From contig CALFZE010000135.1 in assembly GCA_937952285.1 (NCBI GenBank), positions 1 through 23,266 on the forward strand: DNA of 23,266 nucleotides, given 5' to 3'. The notes under the pieces are model-generated. The model was not told the origin of the DNA, did not search any database, and saw only the letters and a program-made list of their open reading frames with translations. Both the position numbers and the translations under genes were made by a program. Origin of the DNA: UBA2428 sp002343545 (GTDB taxonomy: Bacteria; Bdellovibrionota; UBA2428). Positions 8,358 to 15,637 of this stretch are shown piece after piece. Each line of letters begins with the position of its first letter. The first letter of the stretch is position 1.

Positions 8358-9164
8358 TCAGCCTCCCCCTGACAGGTAACGTAGCCAGATTCGTGCCAGA
8401 TCGTGCGTCGAGAGCACGAGCGAGCCGAGCGCGTCGCCGTAGAGGGGCGAGAGAAGACTGAACACGAAGACGCCGACGCCCAAGGTGATCGGAACGCTGA
8501 CGGCCCAGATGTTCATCTGCGGGATGAACTTCGAGAGCACGCCGAGCGCCGCCTGGAGCACGAGCAGGACGACCGTCAAAGGAGCGGCGAGCTGGAGCAT
8601 CCACTTGAAGAAGCGCGAACCGACTTCGATCCAAAGCAGGCTGCCGTTGCGCAAATCGCCCAAGTTCGCGAACACGCGGCTGGCGTCCATCGCGTAGGAA
8701 TCCTTGAGCGCCTGCAGAAGAAGGTAATGGCCGCCGACGCTCAGGAAGAGCGTCAGGCACATCCACTGGTGGAGCTCCGCCCACGCGCTCTCGCTCGTAT
8801 CGAACTCCGGGTTGAACATACCCCCTTGCGAGAAGCCCATCTGGGCACCCACCCAGTGGGCCGCCGCGACGCAAGTGCCGATCATCCAACGACAAACAAG
8901 TCCCATGCCCGCGCCGATCGCGAGCTCGCGAAGCGCGAACAGAAAAAGCTGCGAGGTGTCGGGCAGACGATCGAGCCGCCACGGCTCGAGGTGCATGGCC
9001 ACGACGGGCTGGAGCGCAAAGGAAAGGCAGAACGCGCCGGCGACGCGGATCGGCGCGGGAGTGCTCGTCGCGCCGAAGACCGGAAAGAACATCCAAAAGC
9101 AGCCAACCCTCAACAGAACCTGGATAAGCCCGAGGATCGTCTCGAAAAGGGTATCAACCGCCAT
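8358..9164 (-). CDS. fliR: Flagellar type III export protein FliR
   Basis: FliR is one of the FliP-FliQ-FliR subunits that form the export pore in the centre of the MS-ring. The 268-residue protein is about the family length and strongly hydrophobic, with roughly five or six membrane segments. Recognisable blocks are RVGCFWMFFPVFGATSTPAP near residue 19 and GMGLVCRWMIGTCVAAAHWV and VGAQMGFSQGGMFNP in the middle, the last being the FliR signature region. FVFSLLSPLYGDALGSLV lies near the C-terminus. The ATG start is 15 bases after the fliQ stop. It is separate from flhB, unlike the fused FliR-FlhB of some Clostridia. Confidence 0.95.
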   Translation of the reverse strand: MAVDTLFETILGLIQVLLRVGCFWMFFPVFGATSTPAPIRVAGAFCLSFALQPVVAMHLEPWRLDRLPDTSQLFLFALRELAIGAGMGLVCRWMIGTCVAAAHWVGAQMGFSQGGMFNPEFDTSESAWAELHQWMCLTLFLSVGGHYLLLQALKDSYAMDASRVFANLGDLRNGSLLWIEVGSRFFKWMLQLAAPLTVVLLVLQAALGVLSKFIPQMNIWAVSVPITLGVGVFVFSLLSPLYGDALGSLVLSTHDLARIWLRYLSGGG

Positions 9165-9179
9165 GGATTCCGCCGCGGA

Positions 9180-9449
9180 TCAGCGCAGGTGCGCCGGAAT
9201 GTGTTCGTAGAGATCCGTCGTGAAAGTCGTCAGCGTCCTCAGCATCCAAGGTCCGAGCAGCAGCAAGGCGCCTCCCATCGCGAGAATCTTCGGGATGAAG
9301 GTCAGCGTGGACTCGTTGATCTGCGTCAGCGCCTGGAAGATGGACACCAGCAGGCCCACGACGAGCGCCGTCACGAGGAGCGGCGCCGACACGAGCAGCA
9401 TCGTACTGAGCGAACTCTTGGCCAGATCGATAACCCACATTTCGTTCAT
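9180..9449 (-). CDS. fliQ: Flagellar type III export protein FliQ
   Basis: FliQ is a small pore subunit that wraps around the FliP-FliR core. At 89 residues it has the normal family length. It has two hydrophobic helices: STMLLVSAPLLVTALVVGLL near residues 15-34, and a second at about 52-68 (ILAMGGALLLLGPWML). Between them is the conserved SIFQALTQINESTLTFIPK loop. The start is ATG at 9449, 12 bases after fliP. The gene order fliP-fliQ-fliR is the standard one. Confidence 0.96.
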   Translation of the reverse strand: MNEMWVIDLAKSSLSTMLLVSAPLLVTALVVGLLVSIFQALTQINESTLTFIPKILAMGGALLLLGPWMLRTLTTFTTDLYEHIPAHLR

Positions 9450-9461
9450 GGTCGGACCCCC

Positions 9462-10211
9462 TTAACCGAAACTTCGGACGATGGACCCCACGAGCAGTTG
9501 CCATCCGTCGACGAGCACGAAGAGCATGAGCTTGAACGGGAGCGAGATCACGACGGGCGGAAGCATCATCATCCCCATCGCCATGAGCACCGACGCGACG
9601 ACCATGTCGAGCACGAGGAAGGGCAGATAGATGATGAAACCCATTTGGAAGGCGGTCTTGAGCTCGGAGATCATGAAAGCCGGGACGAGCTTCATGAAGG
9701 AGATTTCGGAGGTAGAAACCTTCTCCTTTTCGCCCGAGAGCTTCAGGAAGAGCTCGATGTCCTTGGGACGCGTCTGTTTGAGCATGAAGGCGCGCAGGGG
9801 AACCTGCGCCTCGTCCAAGGCTTGCGACTGCGTGATCTTGCCCGCGAGGTAAGGCTGCACGGCCCGTTCGTTGAGGTCCTTGAAAGTCGGCCCCATCACG
9901 ACGAAGGTCAGGAACATAGCCAAACCCACGAGGAGCTGGTTCGGCGGCATCGTCGTCGTACCGAGCGCCTGGCGAAGGAAGCTCAGGATCACGATGATTC
10001 GCGTGAACGAGGTCATCATGATGAGAATGGCCGGCGCGAGCGTGAGCACCGTGAGCAGGACGAGGATCTGCAGGACGCCCACGACCTCCGTCGGTTGGGC
10101 CGTCGACTTGAGGCCGATCTGGAGGCTCGGGAGCGCCAACTGCGCCCACGCCGAGGCGGGCAGCAGAGCCGCGAGCGCGAGTCCGATCCGAAATCCGCCG
10201 GGCTTAGGCAT
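9462..10211 (-). CDS. fliP: Flagellar type III export protein FliP
   Basis: FliP forms the pentameric core of the export pore. The 249 residues start with a cleavable signal peptide (hydrophobic stretch 8-22, predicted cut after ASAWA at 23), as known for FliP. The signature blocks follow: LTLAPAILIMMTSFTRIIVI, LRQALGTTTMPPNQLLVGLA and FLTFVVMGP. The C-terminal membrane hairpin contains FQMGFIIYLPFLVLDMVVAS and MGMMMLPPVVISLPFKLMLF. The ATG start shares one base with the fliO stop (TGATG), a common sign of coupled translation. Confidence 0.97.
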   Translation of the reverse strand: MPKPGGFRIGLALAALLPASAWAQLALPSLQIGLKSTAQPTEVVGVLQILVLLTVLTLAPAILIMMTSFTRIIVILSFLRQALGTTTMPPNQLLVGLAMFLTFVVMGPTFKDLNERAVQPYLAGKITQSQALDEAQVPLRAFMLKQTRPKDIELFLKLSGEKEKVSTSEISFMKLVPAFMISELKTAFQMGFIIYLPFLVLDMVVASVLMAMGMMMLPPVVISLPFKLMLFVLVDGWQLLVGSIVRSFG

Positions 10212-10603
10212 CAGACTCTCGAAACGTTCTCCAGGCTTTCGGCCACCTGGCGTTTGAGGGAGGAAGCGCTCTTGTCGCGGAGGTTGTCGATGAGAGTCGA
10301 GCCGAAGTCGTCGGACTCGAGCGCATCTTCGAGCTCGGAAAGCAGCGAGATGCCGCTCGACGTCGAGCCGACGAGCAGCGTCTTACCCATGCAACGCACG
10401 ACGTGGAGCGAGCGACCCGGAGCCAAGGCCGAGTGGTGAAGGATCTCGATGCCCTTCGCCGGCGACTTGCGGCCCGTGAGGCCCTTGAGGCCGCCTCCGG
10501 ACTGAACCTTGCGCAGGACCATGGCGGCGAGCCCGAAAACGAGGAGCGTCGCGCCGAGCGCCGTGACCATCTTGAACGCCATCGATGCCATTTCGGGATT
10601 CAT
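10211..10603 (-). CDS. fliO: Flagellar biosynthesis protein FliO
   Basis: FliO is a small membrane protein that helps the FliP complex assemble. The 130-residue product has one N-terminal membrane helix (about 10-30, KMVTALGATLLVFGLAAMVL) followed by a cytoplasmic domain with the FliO-type segment IEILHHSALAPGRSLHVVR and GKTLLVGSTSSGISLLSEL. The family is poorly conserved. The call rests on size, topology, this segment and its position between fliN and fliP. It starts with ATG four bases after fliN. Confidence 0.9.
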   Translation of the reverse strand: MNPEMASMAFKMVTALGATLLVFGLAAMVLRKVQSGGGLKGLTGRKSPAKGIEILHHSALAPGRSLHVVRCMGKTLLVGSTSSGISLLSELEDALESDDFGSTLIDNLRDKSASSLKRQVAESLENVSRV

Positions 10604-10607
10604 GCGA

Positions 10608-10934
10608 TCACCCCAACTTCTCGATACGCTCGAGCGGCGAAATGATATCCGTCAGCCGGATACCGAACTTTTCGTTGACCACGACGACTTCGCCGCGGGC
10701 GATGAGCTTGTCGTTCACCAAGACCTCGAGGGGGTCGCCCGCGAGCTTGCTTAACTCGATCACGGAACCCTGACCGAGCTGGAGGAGATCGTTCACGAGC
10801 ATCTTCGTGCGACCCAGCTCGACGCTCACCTTGAGCGGGATGTCGAGGATGAGCTCGAGCTTCTTCATCCGTTGCTGGACGTCGTCCTCTTGGCTCGTCG
10901 TCTGTACGGATTCGTCGTTCGTCGTGTCGTTCAT
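10608..10934 (-). CDS. fliN: Flagellar motor switch protein FliN
   Basis: FliN forms the lower rim of the C-ring and docks FliH-FliI. The 108-residue protein has an acidic, poorly conserved N-terminus of about 25 residues, then a SpoA (surface presentation of antigens) domain: LELILDIPLKVSVELGRTKM, LLQLGQGSVIELSKLAGDPL, EVLVNDKLIARGEVVVVNEK and FGIRLTDIISP. It is the short FliN type. It is not the long FliY form with a CheC-like phosphatase domain found in Bacillus. It starts with ATG nine bases after fliM. Confidence 0.96.
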   Translation of the reverse strand: MNDTTNDESVQTTSQEDDVQQRMKKLELILDIPLKVSVELGRTKMLVNDLLQLGQGSVIELSKLAGDPLEVLVNDKLIARGEVVVVNEKFGIRLTDIISPLERIEKLG

Positions 10935-10943
10935 GGACTCTCC

Positions 10944-11990
10944 TTAGCTCAGCTCATCCAGGGTGCCCGAAGCGCCTTCCTCGTCGGAGCGCTTCTTGAG
11001 GAACTCTTTGTTGCGGTTCTCGACGACTTCCGTGATCTGGACCGCCTGACTTCCCCGGCTCGAGCCGAAGAGGCCGCGGAAACGCGCGACGCCTTCCACG
11101 AGCACCGGCAACTCGGCGGTCGCATCGGTGCGCAGCGGAATGACGTCGCCGACCTTCAGGTCGAGAATCTGGCGCGGACTCATCTCGTTGGACCCAAGCT
11201 CGACGACCAGGTTCAGCCCCGTTTCTTCGAGGTGGCGGATCATCATGTTGATCCAGTAATGGTCGGTTTCGACGACTTCCTGCTGGAAACCGCTGATGAG
11301 CTTCTGGCGGATCGGCTCGAGCGTCGAGAAAGGGATCACGATCGAGAGCGTCCCCGAAGAGTTTTCGAGCTCGACGCTGAAAGTCGTCACGATCACGATA
11401 TCCGAAGGCGGCACGATACCGACGAACTGAGGGTTCGTTTCCGTTCGCACGAAGTTGATCTTCATCGGCGTCACGGGCGCCCAGGCCTTCTCGAGGTCCT
11501 CGAGCGCCGACACGACGACCTTCCGGACGATCGAAAGCTCGATCGGCGTGAATTCCTTGCCTTCGATTTTCGTGTAGGGGCGATCCGTTCCGCCCAGGAA
11601 ACTCTCGATGAGCGAGTACGCGAGCTTCGACTCGAGAACCACGATGCCGGAGCCGCGGAGCGTTTCGAACCGGATGACGCTCATGCACGACGGAAGCGGC
11701 AAGGTGTTCACGAACTCGCCGAACTTCATGGTGTCCGTGGCGGCGATGTTGAGGGTCGCCATCTTCCGGAGCTGCTGCGAGAGGTTCATCCGGAAGGCGC
11801 GGATGAAACGCTCGTACACGATGTCGAGCGTCGGCATCCGGCCGCGGATGATCTTGTCCTGGGAAGTCAGGTCGTAGGTAACGACTCCCTCGTCCTCGGG
11901 GGCCGCCGCGCTCTTCTGGGTCTCGACCTCGCCGCCGATGACGGCGTTCAGGAGGGCGTCGACTTCCTTCTGGGACAATACTTGGCTCAT
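10944..11990 (-). CDS. fliM: Flagellar motor switch protein FliM
   Basis: FliM is the middle C-ring protein that binds phosphorylated CheY and sets rotation direction. The 348 residues begin with MSQVLSQKEVDALLNAV, matching the conserved LSQxEIDALL CheY-P-binding motif. The central CheC-like domain follows (about 45-230), including the switch segment AYSLIESFLGGTDRPY. A C-terminal SpoA domain resembles that of FliN (LVVELGSNEMSPRQILDLKV). The length is normal. No chemotaxis gene lies next to it, so CheY must be encoded elsewhere. Confidence 0.97.
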   Translation of the reverse strand: MSQVLSQKEVDALLNAVIGGEVETQKSAAAPEDEGVVTYDLTSQDKIIRGRMPTLDIVYERFIRAFRMNLSQQLRKMATLNIAATDTMKFGEFVNTLPLPSCMSVIRFETLRGSGIVVLESKLAYSLIESFLGGTDRPYTKIEGKEFTPIELSIVRKVVVSALEDLEKAWAPVTPMKINFVRTETNPQFVGIVPPSDIVIVTTFSVELENSSGTLSIVIPFSTLEPIRQKLISGFQQEVVETDHYWINMMIRHLEETGLNLVVELGSNEMSPRQILDLKVGDVIPLRTDATAELPVLVEGVARFRGLFGSSRGSQAVQITEVVENRNKEFLKKRSDEEGASGTLDELS

Positions 11991-12008
11991 CGATCGCTCC
12001 CTTCCGCC

Positions 12009-12614
12009 CTATTGCAGGATGAACTGCGTGAAGTAGACGTCCTTGATCTGGCCGCGGGGTAGGTAACCGTTGACCTTGTTGCGAATTTCTTCGCGCAGGA
12101 AGTCCCGTCCGTCCGAGGACTCGATCTGTTCGTAGGTTTTGCTCGAAAGGAGGATCGTGATGAAGTCACGAATCTTAGGCTTGAGCTTCTGCATCTCGGC
12201 CTTCACGAAGTCGTCGTTCACCTCGAAGACGACGTCGACCTTGGCGAAGTTCGCGCCGCGCGAGTCGGCCAGGTTGACCATGAAGCTTTCCGTGAAGAAC
12301 TCGACCGCCACTTCGGGCGCGGCCGGCTTGGCGTCGTGGCCGTCCGCGGCCGCGGCTCCATGACCGCCGCCATGGGCGCCGTCTTCCGAAGCCGCGATGT
12401 CGCCGAGCGAGACCTTGGCGGCGGGCTTGACCATGACTTTGTAGAGGGCGAACGCGACGAAGCCGACGATCAAGACGTTCAGTACGAGCACGATCAGCAG
12501 AATCTTGGGAACGCCTCCGCCGCCGGAGCCCTTCGCGGCTTCTCCGTCTTTTCTTTGTACGGCGTCGTTCTCGCCGCCTGCTTCCGTGTTCGGCGCTGCT
12601 TGCTCTTCGGCCAC
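12009..12614 (-). CDS. fliL: Flagellar basal-body-associated protein FliL
   Basis: FliL is a single-pass inner-membrane protein around the stator that supports motor torque. I place the start at GTG 12614, giving 201 residues. The motif GGGAGG sits about five bases upstream, and the predicted sigma-54 transcription start near 12625 lies after the possible ATG at 12632. The longer open frame therefore cannot be the translated form from this promoter. Order: an acidic 35-residue N-terminus, one membrane helix (about 38-60, ILLIVLVLNVLIVGFVAFAL), a His/Gly/Ala-rich linker (HGGGHGAAAADGHD), and the periplasmic FliL domain ending in GRDFLREEIRNKVNGYLPRG and YFTQFILQ. It is the first gene of the fliL-fliA unit. 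Confidence 0.93.
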   Translation of the reverse strand: MAEEQAAPNTEAGGENDAVQRKDGEAAKGSGGGGVPKILLIVLVLNVLIVGFVAFALYKVMVKPAAKVSLGDIAASEDGAHGGGHGAAAADGHDAKPAAPEVAVEFFTESFMVNLADSRGANFAKVDVVFEVNDDFVKAEMQKLKPKIRDFITILLSSKTYEQIESSDGRDFLREEIRNKVNGYLPRGQIKDVYFTQFILQ

Positions 12615-12635
12615 GTGCCCTCCCGAGAACATGGG

Positions 12636-12651
12636 AGCAAAGCACGTGCCA
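12636..12651 (-). promoter_or_regulatory. Sigma-54 (RpoN) promoter for the fliL operon
   Basis: On the minus strand the element reads TGGCACG, four bases, TTGCT. This matches the known sigma-54 consensus (TGGCACG-N4-TTGCW) at every defined position, with ten bases between the -24 GG and the -12 GC. The predicted start of transcription is near 12625, about 11 bases before the fliL GTG codon, leaving a leader that is little more than the ribosome binding site. Confidence 0.85.
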
Positions 12652-12700
12652 CGGGCTTGTCGGCCCGGAAGGCATTCTACCCCCGCCGAAGGGACGAGGA

Positions 12701-12771
12701 TTTGACGAGATCGCACGGAACTTTGACGAAAGCCCCACCGCGACGGGAAACCGTCACGGTGGGGCGTCAAA
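12701..12771. promoter_or_regulatory. Three TTTGACG copies upstream of the sigma-54 promoter, candidate activator sites
   Basis: TTTGACG occurs at 12701-12707 and 12722-12728 in the same orientation, 21 bases apart. An inverted copy (CGTCAAA) lies at 12765-12771, about 43 bases further. Relative to the predicted start the copies lie near -79, -100 and -143, where sigma-54 activators often bind. The second and third copies also pair as the outer stem of the flgE terminator, so they may have only that role. Confidence 0.35.
12729..12765 (-). terminator. Rho-independent terminator after flgE
   Basis: A nine-base stem GCCCCACCG/CGGTGGGGC (12732-12740 with 12757-12765) encloses one mismatch, a five-base stem and a four-base loop. 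Read on the minus strand it is followed by TTTCGTC, a short T-run. It lies 33 bases after the flgE stop and before the sigma-54 promoter, so it probably separates the two flagellar transcription units. Because the T-run is short, some read-through is likely. Confidence 0.75.
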
Positions 12772-12798
12772 GACCGAGCTTAGACGTCAGGAAACCGA

Positions 12799-14097
12799 TC
12801 AGCGCTTGAGGTTAATGATGTCCTGCAGGAGCTCGTCGCTCGCCGTGATCGTCTTCGCGTTCGCTTGGAAGTTACGCTGGGTTTGGATCATCTTCACGAA
12901 CTCGTTGGCGAGGTCGACGTTCGAGGATTCGAGCGTCTTCGAGACCACCTGGCCGCGACCCGCTTCGCCGGCCGAACCGACGAGCGGCTGACCCGAAAGG
13001 ACGGCTTCCTTGAAGCGGTTCGAACCGAGCTTGTAGAGACCTTCGTTGTTCTCGAAGCGGGCCAGCGCCATCTTCGCGAGCGGACGCGTCACGCCGTTCG
13101 AGTAGCTGCCCGAAACCACGCCTTGCTCGTCGACCGAAAAGTTCGTCAGGTTGCCGGCCGCGTAGCCGTCTTGAAGTTGACGGTAGACCTGGCTGTTCGA
13201 ACCGTACTGCGTCGAACCCTGCGTTCCCGTTCCCTTGCGCGTGATGATCGAGTCGCCGAAGTTGAAGTCGACCTTCTGACCGGCTTGGGCGCCGCGGAAG
13301 CTGATATTCGACTCGAGAATCTCATCGGAGTTCAGCTTGCCGTCGGGCGTGAAGGTCAGCTTGCCCTTGGCGATCACCTGGGGGGTTCCGTCCACGCCGC
13401 CCTGAAGCGCCGAGCCGTCGGCCGAAGCGTTCCACTCCCACTCGCCGTCTTGGCGCTTGTAGAAGTGCATGTTCACGGAGTGCGCGGTGCCGGTGGTGTC
13501 GTAGATCCGCACCGCCGTCGTGAAGTCGGCGGTCTTGTCGGCCGTCGCGAGGTCGAAGGCCGCCGGGTTGACGGTCTTGCGGGTGTCGAGGTTCGCGTCG
13601 ATCCGGATCGAGGTCGAGCCTTTGGCGGGGATCGTGTTCGACGAGAACTGGATGTCCGTGAGCTCCGTGGCCGACTTGCCGGTCTCGGGATCGACTTTGT
13701 AGCCTTGGAGCAGCGAACCGTCGGTCGAGGTCATGCGGCCCTTGTCGTCGAAGCGGAAGGAACCGTCACGGGTGTAGGAAACTTCGCCCGCGCCGCCCGA
13801 GTTCTTGAGGATAAAGAAGCCGTCGCCGCGGATCGCCATGTCGGCGTCCCGTTCGGTCGGCGTCAGGTTACCTTGCGTGAAGATCGAGGTGACGCCCGCC
13901 AAGCGCACGCCGCGGCCGATCTGGTTGCCGCCCAAGATGCCTTTCAGGTTGGACGCGATGACGTCCTGGAACTCGCCGCGGCTGGCTTTGTAGGCCGTGG
14001 TGCCGGCGTTCGCGATGTTGTCGCCGATGATTCCGAGCGCGGAACCCGAAGCTTGAAGTCCGGAAATGCCCGTGTAAAGGCCTGCCAAAATGCTCAT
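12799..14097 (-). CDS. flgE: Flagellar hook protein FlgE
   Basis: FlgE polymerises into the curved hook that joins rod and filament and is exported by the type III system. The 432 residues are within the family range. The N-terminal rod/hook block is LYTGISGLQASGSALGIIGD followed by NIANAGTTAYKASRGEFQD. The middle domain (FlgE D2-like, about residues 150-320) is variable. The conserved C-terminal helix runs LESSNVDLANEFVKMIQTQR and NFQANAKTITASDELLQDII. The ATG start follows GGGGGAG by five to seven bases. The 146-base gap upstream to the TIGR02530-type gene holds GC-rich palindromes (around 14150-14180) but no promoter that I recognise. Confidence 0.96.
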   Translation of the reverse strand: MSILAGLYTGISGLQASGSALGIIGDNIANAGTTAYKASRGEFQDVIASNLKGILGGNQIGRGVRLAGVTSIFTQGNLTPTERDADMAIRGDGFFILKNSGGAGEVSYTRDGSFRFDDKGRMTSTDGSLLQGYKVDPETGKSATELTDIQFSSNTIPAKGSTSIRIDANLDTRKTVNPAAFDLATADKTADFTTAVRIYDTTGTAHSVNMHFYKRQDGEWEWNASADGSALQGGVDGTPQVIAKGKLTFTPDGKLNSDEILESNISFRGAQAGQKVDFNFGDSIITRKGTGTQGSTQYGSNSQVYRQLQDGYAAGNLTNFSVDEQGVVSGSYSNGVTRPLAKMALARFENNEGLYKLGSNRFKEAVLSGQPLVGSAGEAGRGQVVSKTLESSNVDLANEFVKMIQTQRNFQANAKTITASDELLQDIINLKR

Positions 14098-14243
14098 AGT
14101 ATCTCCCCCAAAAATAGCGATTTCGGGTGGGCCGCGAATTCGTCGCGTCCCTGGGGAGCCCCGCGGAGGTCGTCCGCGTCCAGCTCGTTAAACCGAAATC
14201 TTTTCCCCTCGGTCGTTGTCTTTCGATCTTCAGTCTCTCGGAC

Positions 14244-14675
14244 TCAGATCATCACCGTGCTATCGATGTTCGTGAAGACGTTGTCCTTCAGCGAATCCTT
14301 GTCGATGGCCGTGATGACCGTGTTGTTCTTCACGCTCACGACGAAGGCGCCCTTGTCCGAAAGAATCAGGCTTTCGCGCGATCCCTTCTCGCCGGCCTTC
14401 TGCACCGCTTCGCGCATCTTCAGCATGTCGTCGGGGCTCAACTCGATCCCGCGACTCTGGAGGCGCGCTTGCGCGTGAGCCGAGAATTTCAACTCGGCCG
14501 CGCCGCTTGTCTTCGGCGCGTTCTGAAGCTGTTGCCCGAGGAACTCCGAGAACGGTTGCGCGGGCGCTTTGCCCTTGCCCGTCCCGGTCGCCTCCGGTTT
14601 CGGTCGGTCGACCCGCTCGAGTCTCTCGAGAGGAAGCGATCCGGCCCCGGTCGGTCCCAGCTTCACGTTCGACAT
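14244..14675 (-). CDS. Flagellar operon protein of the TIGR02530 type
   Basis: This 143-residue protein matches my recollection of the TIGR02530 flagellar operon family, which lies between flgD and flgE in Firmicutes, Geobacter and Bdellovibrio. Its role is unknown and may be linked to hook assembly. The first 55 residues are proline- and glycine-rich. The conserved part runs from about 60: ELKFSAHAQARLQSRGIELS, MREAVQKAGEKGSRESLILS, then AFVVSVKNNTVITAIDKDSL and NVFTNIDSTVMI at the C-terminus. No signal peptide or membrane helix is visible, so it is probably cytoplasmic. The ATG start at 14675 lies 13 bases after an unusually strong ribosome binding site, and no in-frame start lies nearer to it. 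Confidence 0.88.
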   Translation of the reverse strand: MSNVKLGPTGAGSLPLERLERVDRPKPEATGTGKGKAPAQPFSEFLGQQLQNAPKTSGAAELKFSAHAQARLQSRGIELSPDDMLKMREAVQKAGEKGSRESLILSDKGAFVVSVKNNTVITAIDKDSLKDNVFTNIDSTVMI

Positions 14676-14685
14676 CTTACTTTCG

Positions 14686-14698
14686 TCACCTCCTCCTC
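14686..14698 (-). promoter_or_regulatory. Extended Shine-Dalgarno sequence before the TIGR02530-type gene
   Basis: The minus strand reads AGGAGGAGGTGA just after the flgD stop. GAGGTGA with the preceding GGAG makes near-perfect pairing with the 16S rRNA 3' end. The spacing to the ATG is about 13 bases from the GGAGG core, longer than the usual 5-9. Confidence 0.7.
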
Positions 14699-15612
14699 TA
14701 ACGGTACATCATCGGAAGCAGGGGATGAAGAGAGGAACCCTCTTCATTGCCTGCGGTCGTCGTTTCGTTCCGGGCCAGTTCCTTCGCGACGTCGTCCGCG
14801 ACCGCGACTTTCGGCGCGGCGGCGACGGCGTCGGATTTCGGAGCCTCGGCCCCGTTCGCTTTCTGAGATGCGTTTTCCGTGCCAGACGTTTTCCCGTCGT
14901 TCGTCGCCAAAGCCTTGTCTTTGGTCTCGCTCGACTCCTTGATCGTCTCGACGTCGTTGAGGCCGATACGTTGGTCGCCCACGAGCAGGAAGACGACGCC
15001 GCTGCTGGACGTCACGCCGGTGACGCGACCTTCGAGTTTCGTCTCGATCTTGACGTCCTTGCCGTCCATTCCCTTGCCGGAAATGGCGTAGGTATAACGA
15101 CCCGCGGGCATGGGGCGACCCGTCTCGTCGTTGCCGTCCCACTTGGTCTGGATCTCGCCCTGGTTGCGCGAGCCCATATTCATCGTCCGTACGGTTTCGC
15201 CGTTGAGGTCCTTGATCTCGACCTTGATCTCGTTCATGTCTTGCGGCGCCTTGAACTGCAACGCCGAAGGCTTTTCCTTGTCGTGGTAGATCGTCGCGCG
15301 GTCCGCGGCGATGCTCTTGCCGACGAGCTGAAGCGCGGCGACTTGCGAATTATTCTGGTTCGAAACGAGCTTCTCGATGTTCTTGTTCATCGAGATCTGC
15401 TGCTCGAGCTGCGAGAACATCGCCATCTGCTGCGAAAACTGCTCGTTGTTGACCGGATTCATGGGGTCTTGGTACTTCAGCTGCTCCATGAACATCTTCA
15501 GGAACTGTTCTTTGTCGAGCTGCTTGGGCTGGGCGTAGAGGTTCTTCTCCATCGGAGTTCCGTTCATCCGATTGAGCTGGCTTCCCAAAGACTCGTTCTT
15601 CGGAATTTCCAT
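14698..15612 (-). CDS. flgD: Flagellar hook-capping protein FlgD
   Basis: FlgD caps the growing hook and guides FlgE assembly. At 304 residues it is longer than the E. coli protein (about 230). The N-terminal FlgD domain is clear: LDKEQFLKMFMEQLKYQDPM, NPVNNEQFSQQMAMFSQLEQ and NKNIEKLVSNQN, at about residues 33-85. The middle (about 100-225) fits the FlgD Ig/tudor region, with MNEIKVEIKDLNGETVRTMN and WDGNDETGRPMPAGRYTYAI. The extra C-terminal 70 residues are Ala/Lys/Thr-rich and low in complexity but end in a hydrophobic HPLLPMMYR. The ATG start follows AAAGGAGG by seven bases. Upstream is a 78-base gap with a hairpin. Confidence 0.95.
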   Translation of the reverse strand: MEIPKNESLGSQLNRMNGTPMEKNLYAQPKQLDKEQFLKMFMEQLKYQDPMNPVNNEQFSQQMAMFSQLEQQISMNKNIEKLVSNQNNSQVAALQLVGKSIAADRATIYHDKEKPSALQFKAPQDMNEIKVEIKDLNGETVRTMNMGSRNQGEIQTKWDGNDETGRPMPAGRYTYAISGKGMDGKDVKIETKLEGRVTGVTSSSGVVFLLVGDQRIGLNDVETIKESSETKDKALATNDGKTSGTENASQKANGAEAPKSDAVAAAPKVAVADDVAKELARNETTTAGNEEGSSLHPLLPMMYR

Positions 15613-15637
15613 CGTACGCCTCCTTTCGTCCGAATCA

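Noticed and set aside
8403..10439. 678-residue open frame on the plus strand over fliR, fliQ, fliP and fliO
   Set aside because: It lies antisense to four well-conserved export genes and is Arg/Glu/His-rich, the usual by-product of GC-rich codon use. The same holds for the plus-strand frames at 4942-6780, 3849-5228 and 12865-14478.
12674..12679. TAGAAT on the minus strand as a sigma-70 -10 element for fliL
   Set aside because: No acceptable -35 hexamer lies 16-19 bases upstream, and the sigma-54 element explains the gene better.
12615..12770. Longer FliL starting further upstream, including ATG at 12632
   Set aside because: It lacks a ribosome binding site and lies upstream of the predicted sigma-54 transcription start.
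14098..14243. Promoter upstream of flgE
   Set aside because: I looked for sigma-54, sigma-28 and sigma-70 elements; the candidates fail in spacing or in the conserved bases. GC-rich palindromes there lack a T-run.
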